Positions 11,647 to 43,235 of a stretch of 64,000 nucleotides of DNA are shown piece by piece (the stretch's first letter is position 1; the number at the start of each line of letters is the position of its first letter). Origin of the DNA: Dipetalonema caudispina. Its lineage: Eukaryota > Nematoda > Chromadorea > Rhabditida > Onchocercidae. The stretch spans positions 124,001 to 188,000 of the forward strand of contig JABVXV010000058.1 of assembly GCA_013365325.1 (NCBI GenBank). Direction: 5' to 3'. Under the pieces are notes generated by a model that had not been told where the DNA came from, searched no databases, and was given only the letters and a program-made list of their open reading frames with translations. A program made the position numbers and the translations under genes.

Positions 11647-12985
11647 TAACATGACCAAAAAATTATGTAATCATTTACAAATTTCTTTACAAATTTTCAA
11701 TCATTTCGTGTTCAAGTACTAGGTGTAGACTTTGCTCTTCTTTTTCGAGTTGCCACTTTAATTTTATCCGCTTGAACTCTCATTGGTTTGGATCGTTTAT
11801 TAGCAATATCTGAGTGGTTCAAAGCAGACCATAAATATTGCGTTTTTTTTTTTCAAAGCTGAAGCTACTGAGACATTAATTTGCGACTGCTGACATGAAA
11901 GATGTTTACACGCAGACCACACCAATTTCTTCCGATAGCTGATCATATTTACGAAATAAATTCCGTCTTACAACTCCATCAGTACAGTAGATGTTGTTAC
12001 CAAAGTCTTTTTTGTTGAAAACCTATTTTCTTCGAGTTCATCGATTGCATACACGAAACCAATGTTCACATTTTTATTTCAATTCATCAACAAAATATTT
12101 GGTTACCCTGAATTTCAAAAGCTCTAAATGCAGTAAAATTGCCAATATAATATTCACTCTTGCTGTACTCCACATTAGATCAAAAATATTACACACTGTT
12201 CGCTAACCTCCAACATTATTGATATAAAAGGCGAGCACAGTAATTTAAGGACTTTTTTCTTATAAAGATTTTTTATTTTTTATGGCACAATTTGCTATAG
12301 TAATTTGCATACATGCCAAAATTTGCTAGATATAATATAACATTAATACAATGAACACTTATTCCATTCGTTTTCAAAGAGATCAGCAAGAAGAAAGCAC
12401 CATATACAAGGTGTCAGTTATCGAATAAAAACTATAAGCAGAAAATGGTGTCAAAATGAATTTGAAAAGCCAAGTAATTCTAGGACTCAATCTAACAAAA
12501 AAAGTATCTTCAATTTCAACTTTTTTTTCAATTTAACAAAAAAGGTGTCGGAACAGTAGGACACCAAGCGACTTACGAAGAGGAAATATTTGTGACCATT
12601 TGGCACTTCAAACGTTTTCATAGTTCGGAAGTCGATAGCATAGAATTACTGTCCCCATCCCTTAAATGCTTTGAAAGCAACCATGAAAAAAGGAAAGCAG
12701 TCCAGTATTATTTTAACATTCTCTTTTAAGTAAAATGAAATCCATCTCACGTACAAGCTAAGAATGTCTTCTGACCTCTTAAAATCACACAGTTCTCAGG
12801 GACTGTACATCTAAATGAACTCGCAAGAATTTATACGACCTGACCTTTGAATAACTGTGCTTGAGTAGGAGTCATTAACAACAGACACTATGCTGTCGTA
12901 GAAAATATAATTCTTGAAGGGATGTATTGAGTACCGTGATTTATTATTGGTATACTGCCAGAAGTATGGGGCAAAGAGCGCAGAG

Positions 12986-13077
12986 TGTTGAGGTATGAAA
13001 GGTAGGTGGGGGCAGTGGGTGTCAAGGTGTGAAAGGTAAGTCGGGAACGGCGGTATCGAGGTGTGAGAGGTAGGTAT
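12986..13077 (+). repeat. 34-bp G-rich minisatellite, about 2.7 copies
   Basis: Three imperfect tandem units start at 12986, 13020 and 13054. Each begins like TGTYRAGGTRTGARAGGTA and the spacing is exactly 34 bp. The segment is much richer in G than its surroundings and has several GGTAAG/GGTAGG runs. It is about 0.4 kb upstream of prp-8. Confidence 0.8.
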
Positions 13078-13484
13078 GATTAAGATATTTGCGTATTAGT
13101 TGCAGTTTCGTATCAGTACAGCATATGCATTGGAAGTATGCGATCATGTATCGCTTGTGGCTTAATTTGAAGGAAGTTGTTATACCTGTATTAGGCAATT
13201 TCCTGTAATCCTTCTCTGATTAGAATGACGATGATTTGAATCATGAGATATAACTTTGCTTACCTCAGCCATCATTCCATTTGTCCTTCAGCGTTCTTCT
13301 GCCAGCTATTTCTACTTCCTTAGTATAATGACTCTCGAGTTCATTCAGCAATTGCGCCAAATTATGGTGGAGAATAAGTTTGTACCATCAAGAGTCAAAT
13401 ATCGAAACTCATACTTATAGTGAACTATGTAATTGCTAGGTTCTGATCTACGCATCGTTTTAGGTTTCATAAAAAAAAAATTGA

Positions 13485-27918
<14,434 letters not shown>

Positions 27919-29035
27919 AATCATTAAACTTACTAAAGGATTCTTTTGTCCTTCGAGTGTTGTTGAAATTCTTGTAAATTTTGAGGTTTAAATCACTGGA
28001 TTAAAATATCGATCAACTTTACACAATTCAAAGTTTTTTTTTATTCCCTTTGACAGCCCTTTTAGTGGCTTTGAAGTCATAAGGTAATTGTTCAGTAGTT
28101 TGAGCCTTTTATCGATTGCAAATAAGGAGGATAATTCGAAGAGATGAGTGATGTTGTTTACTTTTTCTTTTTTTAGTTATAGTTATAAGATATTGTTTTT
28201 TTCATTTTCTGTAAAAACGTTAATAGTTTTTTGGTGTCATCATTCTTAATATGGATCGGAAGTTTAAAGTTTTTGCACTTTTTACACGATACTGAGATTT
28301 CAATTCAGTCAGAATATTTTTATTCTCGTTACTGTCTTCTCCATTTATATGTGGAAATGTTTTCCGTTGTTTTCAAATAAATTTATATTCATTTATATGT
28401 GGAAATGTTTTCCGTTGTTTTCAAATAAATTTATTGAAAAGCGTTAATTATATGACAGAAACTGTATTCACAAGAGATTTAGCCTTTACTGGTAACGAAA
28501 TATGAAATGGAACTTCCGAGTAATAACAATCTGTGTAAGATATAGATAAAAGTTGGTGACATTGGGCTTTCTTGATTCTTCGACACATCTTTGATGATTG
28601 ATATGGTTTTTTTGCGTTTGCTAAAGCTATCAATAATATTTGGGAATATTGAAGTGGAATAGCATTTGGCATATTTCAAGCTCGGATTTTTGCTCACAAG
28701 TTTCGTCGAACTTCGAAATTTCAGTATGTACGTTAGGTCCTTTTCACTGTTGCTGGTTGGGAGTAATAAAGAATTTTGGCTGTCAGTTCCCTGATTGCAG
28801 GAAGGCCGCTTCGTTAAAGGTCGGTTCTTTCAGGTTTCTGTTTTTTTTGAATTTCTGACTTAAATATAAGATGCTCATCAAAATGAGTGGAATACATCAA
28901 GTCATTTTGATCTCGGAAGTATTTGGTTCCATAACTTTAAACCTAGATTTTCATCTTTTCCATTGCAGAAAAACACAGTAGTGGGTTGGTTTCATGTGAT
29001 GCTCAATATTTATTCCGGAAGTTTAAGTTAGAAGC
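27919..29035. other. intergenic region between prp-8 and wdr-48
   Basis: Holds the prp-8 3' flank, a 48-bp tandem duplication, and the wdr-48 5' flank. At about 1.1 kb the gap is wider than usual for a nematode operon. No exon is supported. Confidence 0.6.
28342..28435 (+). repeat. 48-bp tandem duplication with two AATAAA motifs
   Basis: The unit beginning CATTTATATGTGGAAATG occurs at 28342 and again at 28390, and the second copy is identical through the AATAAATTTAT end. Each copy carries an AATAAA, so the duplication doubles a potential poly(A) signal about 460 bp after the prp-8 stop. Perfect identity suggests it is recent. Confidence 0.9.
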
Positions 29036-34033
<4,998 letters not shown>

Positions 34034-36104
34034 CGATGATTATCTGTATTAAAAAAAAAAAAATCATTTTTTATTCAATTTACAGCATATTAAAGACTGG
34101 AGAGTCCAGTGTTCTGCCCGAGAATGTTACGTAACTTTCTACGACCGTATATATATAACGTAATCTAAGTAACTGTGTAAGCAAGCCCTATGTAGTTTGC
34201 ATGTTTTGTACACAGTTCTGCACAACTGATATTTTATACTCTTTTCTTGTGCAATATTGCAACTTTCACGTATGACAATAATTTTTTTGCAAGAGATCAG
34301 ATACTAGAACGGAAGTTACTTAATTGAATCTGCAACAGTTAATGATGGATAGCATAAAGTAATTATTAAGTGGTTTGTAAATAGCGTTTTCCACGCGAAT
34401 TGCCTTAAACTGGATAATAATCAACTTAACTAAAACTTGATGTAAGCAGATATAAATTGATTCATTCCGACTTAATAGATTTATTAATATCTATAGAATT
34501 TGGAACAAAAGAGTGGAATTTGAATGAAGGAAGTTTTGGGGTAAGTTTAATCTGCACACGTTTGTATAATGCTCTAGGATTTGCAATTTCTTAATTGATA
34601 TTCTTGCATTTATTTCATACTGGTGAATCACTGAATGATATCTTCCCGAAAAAGCTTTTTGGCTTCTCCAACTTTCTCACACAAACATTGATTCCTTCTG
34701 CTGTGCAACAACTGCCACCGTTTTGTCTAAATGATTCAGAGATGTGAAATTTCGTAGACTTGTAACTTGGCCATAGGATATCCGCATTATTGATTTTTTT
34801 CCTCAAAAATTTCAGGTTGATCTTCTTTATGTGTATTTTAACAATTGTAGCAAATTGCTGCAACCTTATTTGGATGAGATAAAAGCTAGAACATTTGTAG
34901 CTAGATAGATTGGTTATCTCTTGGTAATCACTGGATGCTTAGAGGTTTGTTTTCTTCAAACGAAATCTGAAATTCCACAGCCAAATACTTTATAATGATT
35001 TTTACAACATTTCCTTCTTTTGTTCTCACTACCAGTTGACCGTTCATTGCTTCCTTCAAAGATAAAAGCAGTTTGCAATTTCCGGATCGAAGATACAATC
35101 AGAGCTGAAGATCACCTCATTTCTGAACATGTCGATGTTTTTGTGTTTTAGTCATTGAAGGTACCAGTAAAAAAAACTTTTATCTGGCATATTCAACTCT
35201 CAGAATCAAAATTTTGCACATTCATTAAGATCCGATGCATTCTAGCACGTTTATATACAATAAGGCCAAACTCATCCGGAAGGATGCAATATCACACGGG
35301 TAATCTGAAATAGATTTAGTAAGATATTTACCTGGTTTTTGCATTCACCGAACTTATTTGCATATTGGATATGTATAGAATTATTGAGGCAAATATTATC
35401 CTTCCATTCTTAAATTCACCATTGAAATAGTTGTTTATCTTTTTTTTTACCTGAGATATGAAGTTTAATTTGCGCACCTATAGTTTCTTTTCTACCAGTA
35501 ATTTGTCATAAAAAGCAGCATCAGCTAGACGGAAATCAACCTTTTCTGTGAATTAAAAATCCATTAAACTATTTTCTTGCAGTTTTATTTGGAATTCGAA
35601 GAATGAGGGAAATAGTGGAAAGATAGAAAGGGATAGTTAAGTGTCAAAAACTTTAAGGAGAGATCAGGATACTTCCTATCATTTTTGGTTTGTCGCGTAT
35701 TTGCACTTGGTTATATCAATTTGCGTTTTTCTCAGATTCCTAAAATTCTAAGATTATTGTTGAAGTTTGCAAAACAATAAATTTTCAGCTGAAGAAGCAC
35801 TGCATAAATTATTAACATTCATTGGCAATTAAATTAACTTTATATTGTTGATTGGAATATTTTTAAAAGGTATTCAGAGGGTTACGCGCCCAGAAAACGA
35901 GCACCTTATGAACGATTGCAATGGTTTACGATAACAAATAATAACAATTATGATTATTAATCACTATTGCGATTACTGTTAAGAGTAACAGTTTTGATCA
36001 TCAATCATTGGACGAAGCTGTCGATAACAGAAAAAAGCAACTTGTTAAGTGGATATCTTGTCGTATCATGCATTTGTTATCCCAAGAGCAACCCGAGTTG
36101 AATC
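34034..36104. other. intergenic stretch after wdr-48
   Basis: No confident gene. On the minus strand 35104-35033 and 34726-34677 can be joined in phase into a short open tail, described in the findings, but no upstream exon could be attached. Confidence 0.5.
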
Positions 36105-36424
36105 ATGAAGCGATCTGATGTATGATAAGCTGGAAAATTTTGCCTGAGATTTTTATAACGATAGGAACCACGGTTTACGCTAAAATGCGTATCCTCGACA
36201 TATATTATATGAAAAGTTTGTATCATGATAATTTCTATTTTCAGACATCATTAACCATTTGCTTATTAATTTGGATAGCAAATTGCTACATGACAGCTCG
36301 ACAAATGGACACGGTTAATTCGATGACCATGACACTTTTATTTTCAATATTTCTCGGAATAATGATGTCATTGTTGATAATCAGACTAAATTCTCCACGC
36401 GGCAGATATGTACTATGTTCATAG
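36105..36424 (+). CDS. possible two-exon small membrane protein
   Basis: ATG at 36105, first exon 36105-36119 with donor GTATGA, second exon 36245-36424 after a TATTTTCAG acceptor, both in phase, giving 64 aa. Two hydrophobic segments (around 8-22, for example LTICLLIWIANCY, and 38-53) flank a short polar loop, and the end is RGRYVLCS. The second exon has a clean acceptor and coding-like composition, but the 5-codon first exon is only a guess; a longer upstream exon is possible. Family not recognised. Confidence 0.3.
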
Positions 36425-37085
36425 CATGTGTTGTTATTGATTGTATATTTCTAAAGAAAAGTATCATGGGATCTGATAATTGGAAGTGTATTACAACCAT
36501 TGATTAACTGTTGCAAAATAATTCATGACAATTCATTCGTTTAAGAAATTCTAAATATAAATTGCAAAAATAAAATTAAATTCTCAAAATTGCTTGTATG
36601 AATTGCTAAGCGTTGTTGCCAAATTACCAAATTATCGGTAACAGATACTATGATCTTCTACAACATCCAGAAATCCAAAAATGGAAATGCGAAAGGTCAA
36701 AAGTTTCTACATCAAACTATTTCTATTGCTACTCTTAGACACGAATTTTGGTAAACTACAATTATCTGCTTTAGAGTTTTGTTTATGAAATTCAATACAA
36801 ATGGTAGAAACAACGAAGTCAAATATCAAAGCATATAAAATGTAGTTGTATTTACATAATAATCTGAACTATTAAATAAATAATTAGGGAACTAACTTAA
36901 TGTAAGCTTCTTTCTAACCAAGTAATCACTCTTTTAAAGAACACCAAAGGCACTAAATTCATCGCTGGCCAAATTCAAGAACTACTTTATCATTCGATAC
37001 GATACGAAACCATAATCACTGACAAAAAGATGAATGGAAGAAAATAATTTAATTAATTAGGACTATTTTATTGCGATTTCAGATT
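36425..37085. other. intergenic stretch, nothing recognised
   Basis: AT-rich DNA with no supported exon. It ends in the acceptor GCGATTTCAG immediately before the next candidate. Confidence 0.5.
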
Positions 37086-37289
37086 ATGATTGCTATATTT
37101 ATTATTGCTGCAGTATCTACAGGATGTGCGGAAATCGCCGAAAAACCTGGTAATTCGACTGGCCTATTTGCAGAACTGATTCCAAATCCAGAATCTGCTT
37201 TTGAATTAAGGATTGAAATTTATTTATCTTTTCCTGAGCCATTCATTAGACTTTCTAATAATATTTTGGAGCGTTTTAATTGGTTATAA
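37086..37289 (+). CDS. possible small secreted protein
   Basis: Open frame of 67 codons whose ATG lies three bases after a GATTTCAG acceptor, as in trans-spliced nematode genes. Residues 1-15 (MIAIFIIAAVSTGCA) form a plausible signal peptide with a cleavage site near residue 15; the mature part has one NST glycosylation site and no further cysteine. A donor-like GGTAATTC at 37150 could end the exon earlier, so the C-terminal half is uncertain. No homologue recognised. Confidence 0.3.
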   Translation: MIAIFIIAAVSTGCAEIAEKPGNSTGLFAELIPNPESAFELRIEIYLSFPEPFIRLSNNILERFNWL

Positions 37290-38106
37290 CAAACAAAAGA
37301 ATAGCAAGAAATTTTCAAAAATGTTTGGAAAACAATAAACAAATGATTTCTTTTCTTATCAGTATATCTCACCACATTGGTTTCATAAATAACTCATGCA
37401 GTAAAGTATCGAAGATTATTATTTATTGCTCGCTTCCTTATCAATTACATAAAAATGATGTTTTTGTGCTCTGCGAAGTCTATTTGAATATAATTTTATT
37501 GATTGAAGTTTAAATCTAGAAAATTACTGTTTGTTTTAACTTTGCTAATTATTAAACTATTAAACAAAGAAGAAGGTATATTTCGAGCTGATTACTGTTT
37601 TATTAGAAGTCAAATTTTTCACTTCTATAATTGAATAAATGGCTTGTAAATACAATACTTCTTTTTCAACTTTATTTTCAGAAGGCAAAGATGAACGGCT
37701 GTAACGATCTGGATTGCTGCTTTATTAGGTTTCCTTTTCTATACATTCGTAGATCTTCTTTTAAGTTGAAAATCCTTTGGCCGTTTACTTAGGTGAACTT
37801 TTGTGAAAACTGAACAATTTGCATTTTTACTCAAGACACAAGGCTTTTGGTTAATAGTTGAAGCATTCAGTCCTTAAGATATCTGTTGCAATCAATCAAC
37901 ACTGCCAAACTTTTTAAACGCCCAGAATTAGACTATGTGATATTTAACTTAGGTAATCTTTAAATGATTGTAATCACACTTAAGCATGCTAATAACTATT
38001 TTCGGATGATAATGTTGTTTTCTGAGCTAATGATTATTATTTCTTTCTTAAATGAACTTCCATATAATTTTTTAAATGATTTTTTAAGGCAAATATTATG
38101 GTTCTC

Positions 38107-38140
38107 AGAGGGAAGGAGAGGGAGAGAGAGAGATAGAGAA
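38107..38140 (+). repeat. GA-rich purine tract
   Basis: A short run of GGAGAG and GAGAGA on the plus strand within AT-rich DNA. No association with a gene is visible. Confidence 0.7.
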
Positions 38141-40641
38141 ATTAGCAATGATTTTGAAAGAATTACAATTAATAACAAATTTTTGTCTAAAAAGAATATT
38201 GAATGACTATTTTATTATCTACGGAAATCAGTAGTTCTGATCACTTCTTTGTTACGTCAAAACAAAATCAATTAGGAATTTCTGATTCAAAAACTAAATA
38301 AATAAACCTTAAGGCCAATTCTAAAGGATCGTTTATTGAATCTCCTGAACAAGCTACGGGAAGATATTGTATGGAATTATTGTACGACAAACGGATAAAC
38401 ACTGCTTTAAGAATCGAATGGATAGTTCGTACCAGTTTTAATAACAAGTAATAATTTGTCAAATTAGTCCTTACTTTAATTTTGCAGGAATGACGAATTT
38501 GAGCAAAAAATGAAATAAGTGGGAATGGAAATAAATATTGAAGTATCATATTATTGAATAGAACATTATTTTAATGAATCATGAAATTAAAACACACAAT
38601 ACAAATTGCAATCAAATTAAAATTAAATCATGGTTAAAGAATTTGGATCAATATAAGAGTTGAATTGGTTATTTCTTCGGTCCAATATCATTTTTATTCA
38701 TAGAATGGTCCAACTAAATCTTTCTTAAAAACAATTTTTAAGTAAAAGTTATTGAATATTCTTATCTTGCAATCAAAATCATCCGTTCGATAATCACCGA
38801 AAAAATATCTGCCTAATACATATTTTCGAAAAGTTTTTTAAAATAAATCTAACCTGTCGCACAAGATGTTTATTCTTAAAGTGATATGAAACTAGTTTAA
38901 ACAAAATTTTTGTACTATTACAAACATAATTTACACTACAAGAAGAGGCGATCAAATTTATAAGGTAAAAAAGTTATTCTATGACTAGTAACTTGAATTG
39001 ATATCGGATTTGTCGGTACTGCTGATCGGCTTATTAATCTCCAATAGCTTTGTTTACATTCGGTGAATCAAAATTTTGCTTTCTATCTATCGTTCATTAT
39101 AATTTCCACAGGGAAGAAATTGAGGTTTAATCAATTCGAGTCGATAGATCACACAATATTTCCAACAGTTCACGAAAGTCATATCCACAAAATATTTTTA
39201 TAATAATATCATCGTTTTATGTTAATTAAACAATGCATTTTATAAAATTTTCCAAACATCAGCTATGCTTTCTTGTAGATTATCGAAATTATCAGGAAAG
39301 TACAATGATAGTGGTCAAATAATTCATGGTAAACATTTAAGTAAATTTTCAGATCACTTATTAAGGTAGTAAGGATTCCAATTCACTACATTTTGGCTAA
39401 ACATACAGGTTATTTCAGAAGGCAGACCATTCAAGAAACTCGAAAATATGAACAATTCCTCTTTGCTACTCAAACATGTTATTAGTAGGTATCTTTCAAA
39501 ATAAAAAAATGATTAATTGTAGCGTTTAAAATAATTGTTGTAATTTTAGTTGCTGATAGGATAACTTTTAGAAACTTTTAAATTTATAAAATTGTTATAC
39601 ATACTGATTGTGCCCTAACAACTGTCTTTCTTAAAGTTAATACCTATTATCTGAACAACCCGTTCTACATTTGCAGTTGAAAGCTGCGTTACCGATAGGA
39701 AATGCATTTTATTAAGATCGCTTGGTACTCTAGTACTTTGTGGAATTTCGGAGATACATCTTCTTAAAACAACTATCCATTTGTAATAGGTAGAGATAGG
39801 ATCCACAGACAAAGTATTAATTTCAAAGATAACAAGACAAAGTGTTTTTCGAAATTCCTCGTTAAAATTAAGTTGTTGGAAATTGGTAGAGGTAATTTAT
39901 TGAAAATGGACTCCCTTCTTCAACTAGTTATCAAACATTTCCTTTAGTCTTATGAAGAGCAAAATGTTCGAATAAAGATTTCAATATTCGTATCATATTT
40001 CGACTTCAATTTTTTCAGCCAAAAAATTTTCAATCTTTGTAGTTCACAAAATTCAGAAAATTTTTGGAAATTTCATGATTGAAAGAAGCGGCAATTCCAA
40101 ATATAATGATAGATGGGAGAATGAGTTGTTTCAAAAGAATTTCTCGTCGATTCCTTACAGGTCAAACGGTTCATTCGATTTTGCAACATTTCTCAACCTT
40201 CTCGTAAAGCATCAAAGAGTGAATAACATTTAACAACATAACATCAGGAAATTCTACTGATTACTACATTGAGGCAGAGTCCAAAAACTCCTGAAGAATG
40301 TCTCTGTTGTCGGATAACTAGTTGTTTGAAACTAACCTGTTTTCCTATTAATGTTATGTTCAGTCAGATATCTTAATTACATGTTTTGAATTTTAACAAC
40401 TTAAATTGCTTGTGAAGACATTATATGACGATAGCAAGAATTAAAAGTAAATTCACCGTTTGATTCATCTTTTCATTCATTAATTTAATTTTCAAATAGC
40501 AACCAGAATATTCAAAATATTTTTTCCAGTCCAAATATGGTCAAAAATGGAGATGTTTTTTGGATGAACAAAAAATGTCTTTCGAGCAAATTGCCTTAAA
40601 TATTGCTTCAAAGTACCATGCATTTAAAAGTACTTTAAAGT

Positions 40642-40682
40642 ACCATGCATATGATGTTGTACAACAACATCATATGCATGGT
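40642..40682. repeat. 19-bp inverted repeat with 3-nt loop
   Basis: The arm ACCATGCATATGATGTTGT (40642-40660) is perfectly inverted at 40664-40682 around ACA. In addition AAAGTACCATGCAT occurs at 40610 and again at 40637, so part of the arm is also directly repeated. The structure could extrude as a cruciform. Confidence 0.9.
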
Positions 40683-40747
40683 GAATCGCTCTCAACAACA
40701 AAAGTACAAAATTTTGTTGTAACCGGATAATAGCAAATCGTGATGTT

Positions 40748-40966
40748 GGCAGGGTGATGATGGTAAAGATGGTGGTGATGATGATGGGATTATGATGATG
40801 ATGATAAGGATTATGATGTGGTGGTGATAATGGGGATGATGATGATGATGGTGATCATGGTAGAGATGGTGAAGGTGATGGAGATGGAAGTTGCGATGTG
40901 ATGAAGTCGATGGAGATGGCGATGGGTGATGATGGAAATTATGATGAAGATAACAACGACAATTAC
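40748..40966 (+). repeat. imperfect GAT/GGT trinucleotide repeat block
   Basis: Degenerate runs of GATGAT and GATGGTGAT cover about 220 bp. Read on the minus strand this gives a spurious His/Pro/Ser-rich open frame. The imperfection suggests an old microsatellite. Confidence 0.85.
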
Positions 40967-43235
40967 AAAGTGCGATAATAATTGTTAGACAAATGATGAT
41001 AATCGAGATTATTCTGATTACTAAGTAAATGACTATTGCTGTGATAATGATGTCAATAATGATAACAACGATGGGAATTACGGGTTTAATTTTAATAACT
41101 AATTTAATTTTAATTGCGCTTTCCACTGTTTCTCCAATCTCTTTAAATTGTATAACTAGTTACTAGAAATATTTAGGTTCATTTTCACGATATCTGATTT
41201 TACAAAACTTGCTTGCACTGTAACGCTTGTTCTTGATTAATTGATCATTTGAACCAGTATTTCGTTCTCTTATCTGTTTGTCTATTTGTCCTACAATCTA
41301 TACACTTTTGAAGTCTTTCGTGTAGTTTATTCCTAATCATATTCATGTACTCTTTAATTGTTTAATATTTTTCTTGCTGCTCCATGAATCTAAACAAACA
41401 AACAAACACGAATGCTAATTTTGCATAAAACGAGCATGCTTCAAGATAAGACTAAGTGTATACGAATATCACAAATTACAATATCTAAAAAATATCGAAT
41501 TTTTTGTGCCATTATATAAATTATCAGTATTGAACAATTGTTCTTCCCCAACTTAACTAGAGGATGAGTTGATATAAGTGTTAAACAACTGGCGTTGTGA
41601 GTCTTCTTCATCAAGAAGCCGATGATACTTAACTTTATCATTTGTGCAGCTGTACCACTGATGAGAGCTGTGTTGTAATGTCCGAATAGTTATTATATTT
41701 CAACGCTAAATATTTATTTGTGTTAGGTCAGGTCCTGTTGAATAATGATACCTCTTTTAACTATTTCGTAAGAATTCTCGTAGCAAAACATCTAATCTTT
41801 TCACTTTTATGTTCAAGTTTTCAAACCACCAAATAAATTATCATTTCACCTCTGCAAACTGCAGACTGTTCAGTAATTAAAACGCAAAAACAAAAAGCTA
41901 TTCCCACCTCTTTTAATTCTCTCACTTGGCTATCTATCTATCTCAGCTTACTATCACAATGATAGATAAAATGTAAATATTATTAAAACTTGCTAGGCTT
42001 TTTTTAGAATTCATATCTTTTGTTGAACTGTTTGATTGTAACTTATTATAGAGCTGCTTCTCTACAAAATCATAAGTTCCTAATTTGTTTGAATTAAAGA
42101 TTTGAGAAGTCGTTGCACACAACAAATGGAGTAGGAAAAGAAATGATAAATCTATTAACTCTTCCGGAAAGCTTATAGATGGAGAACTAGTCATCTTCTA
42201 TATAAAGAGCAGTTCACCTGGACAATGGTAGATTACCCGTTGAGTAACCATAAAAGTTTATATGGATCTGGAAGTAAAAAGCTGTAAAGTGCACTATTTT
42301 CGAAAAGTCATAAATTAGAGGTATATTATGACCCCTACAGATTACCATTGCTATTTCGAATTTTTCGGTTGTTGTTGTGATAGTACATAGATGCTTGCAA
42401 CAAAAATACCAATAATGAGGACGGAAAGCGATATACAACTTTTTTAAAAACAGCCAGTCACGAATTCGTCATTCTTTTAACTTGAGTTCAAAACAAACTG
42501 TTCCTCTAAATTTAGGGGCCTGAAGTTTCTTTGGTTGAATGTTAGACAACTATCAAAGGAGTTGGAGTGAAAAGATGGTCGAGATCAAAAAATACACACT
42601 AGTTTTCACAGAAAAGCACAAATCATACATTCGAAATACCTTTAAAACTTAAGTAACCGGAATTTTAGGTTCCAAATGTTCTCCAGAAACATATACATTT
42701 TATCAAGTTATTTCAGCTTTTCTTGCTAACAATCCTCGATTACTTATAAAATTGTTTAAATAACCCTCAAAATTGAACCACTGGATCAAAACGTAATAAC
42801 AAATAGTAAATCGAAATAGTTTATTTAGAATACATCTCAAAGATGCCATGTCATACTTCAGACTATTTCTCTCTGCTTACTGAGAGAACACATAATGAAA
42901 TTATATCATTATCGAATAAGTCATTTTCCCTTTCAAATTTACTTTTCTTGACGAAGTCGAAGAGTTGCATGTCATTTCATAGTTAATGTTTCCATTTTAA
43001 ACATGGATGAAATTAAAAAAAAAATTAAATGACTGGGAGAAGTCCAACAAAAAAATTTCTACGTATCACGGAAAAGGCAATGTTTTTTTCGAGAATGAAT
43101 CATTTTGTCGACAAAGACTATTTGAAAGATAGAAAATTTTGATATTTCAAGGTTATAAAGGACAAAAATATTTTGTATGATTGGATATATCAAAATTTTC
43201 ACTTTAAAAAGCAACTCAGAAAGTTTGAAGCAAGA

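Larger units (their letters stand above)
37290..43235. other. gene-poor AT-rich stretch with simple repeats
   Basis: About 6 kb in which I could not build any gene with matching splice sites and phase on either strand. It contains a GA tract, a near-perfect palindrome and a GAT-type repeat block, listed separately. Confidence 0.6.

Noticed and set aside
40692..41126. 144-codon minus-strand frame rich in His, Pro and Ser
   Set aside because: It is the translation of an imperfect GAT/GGT repeat and has no other coding sign.
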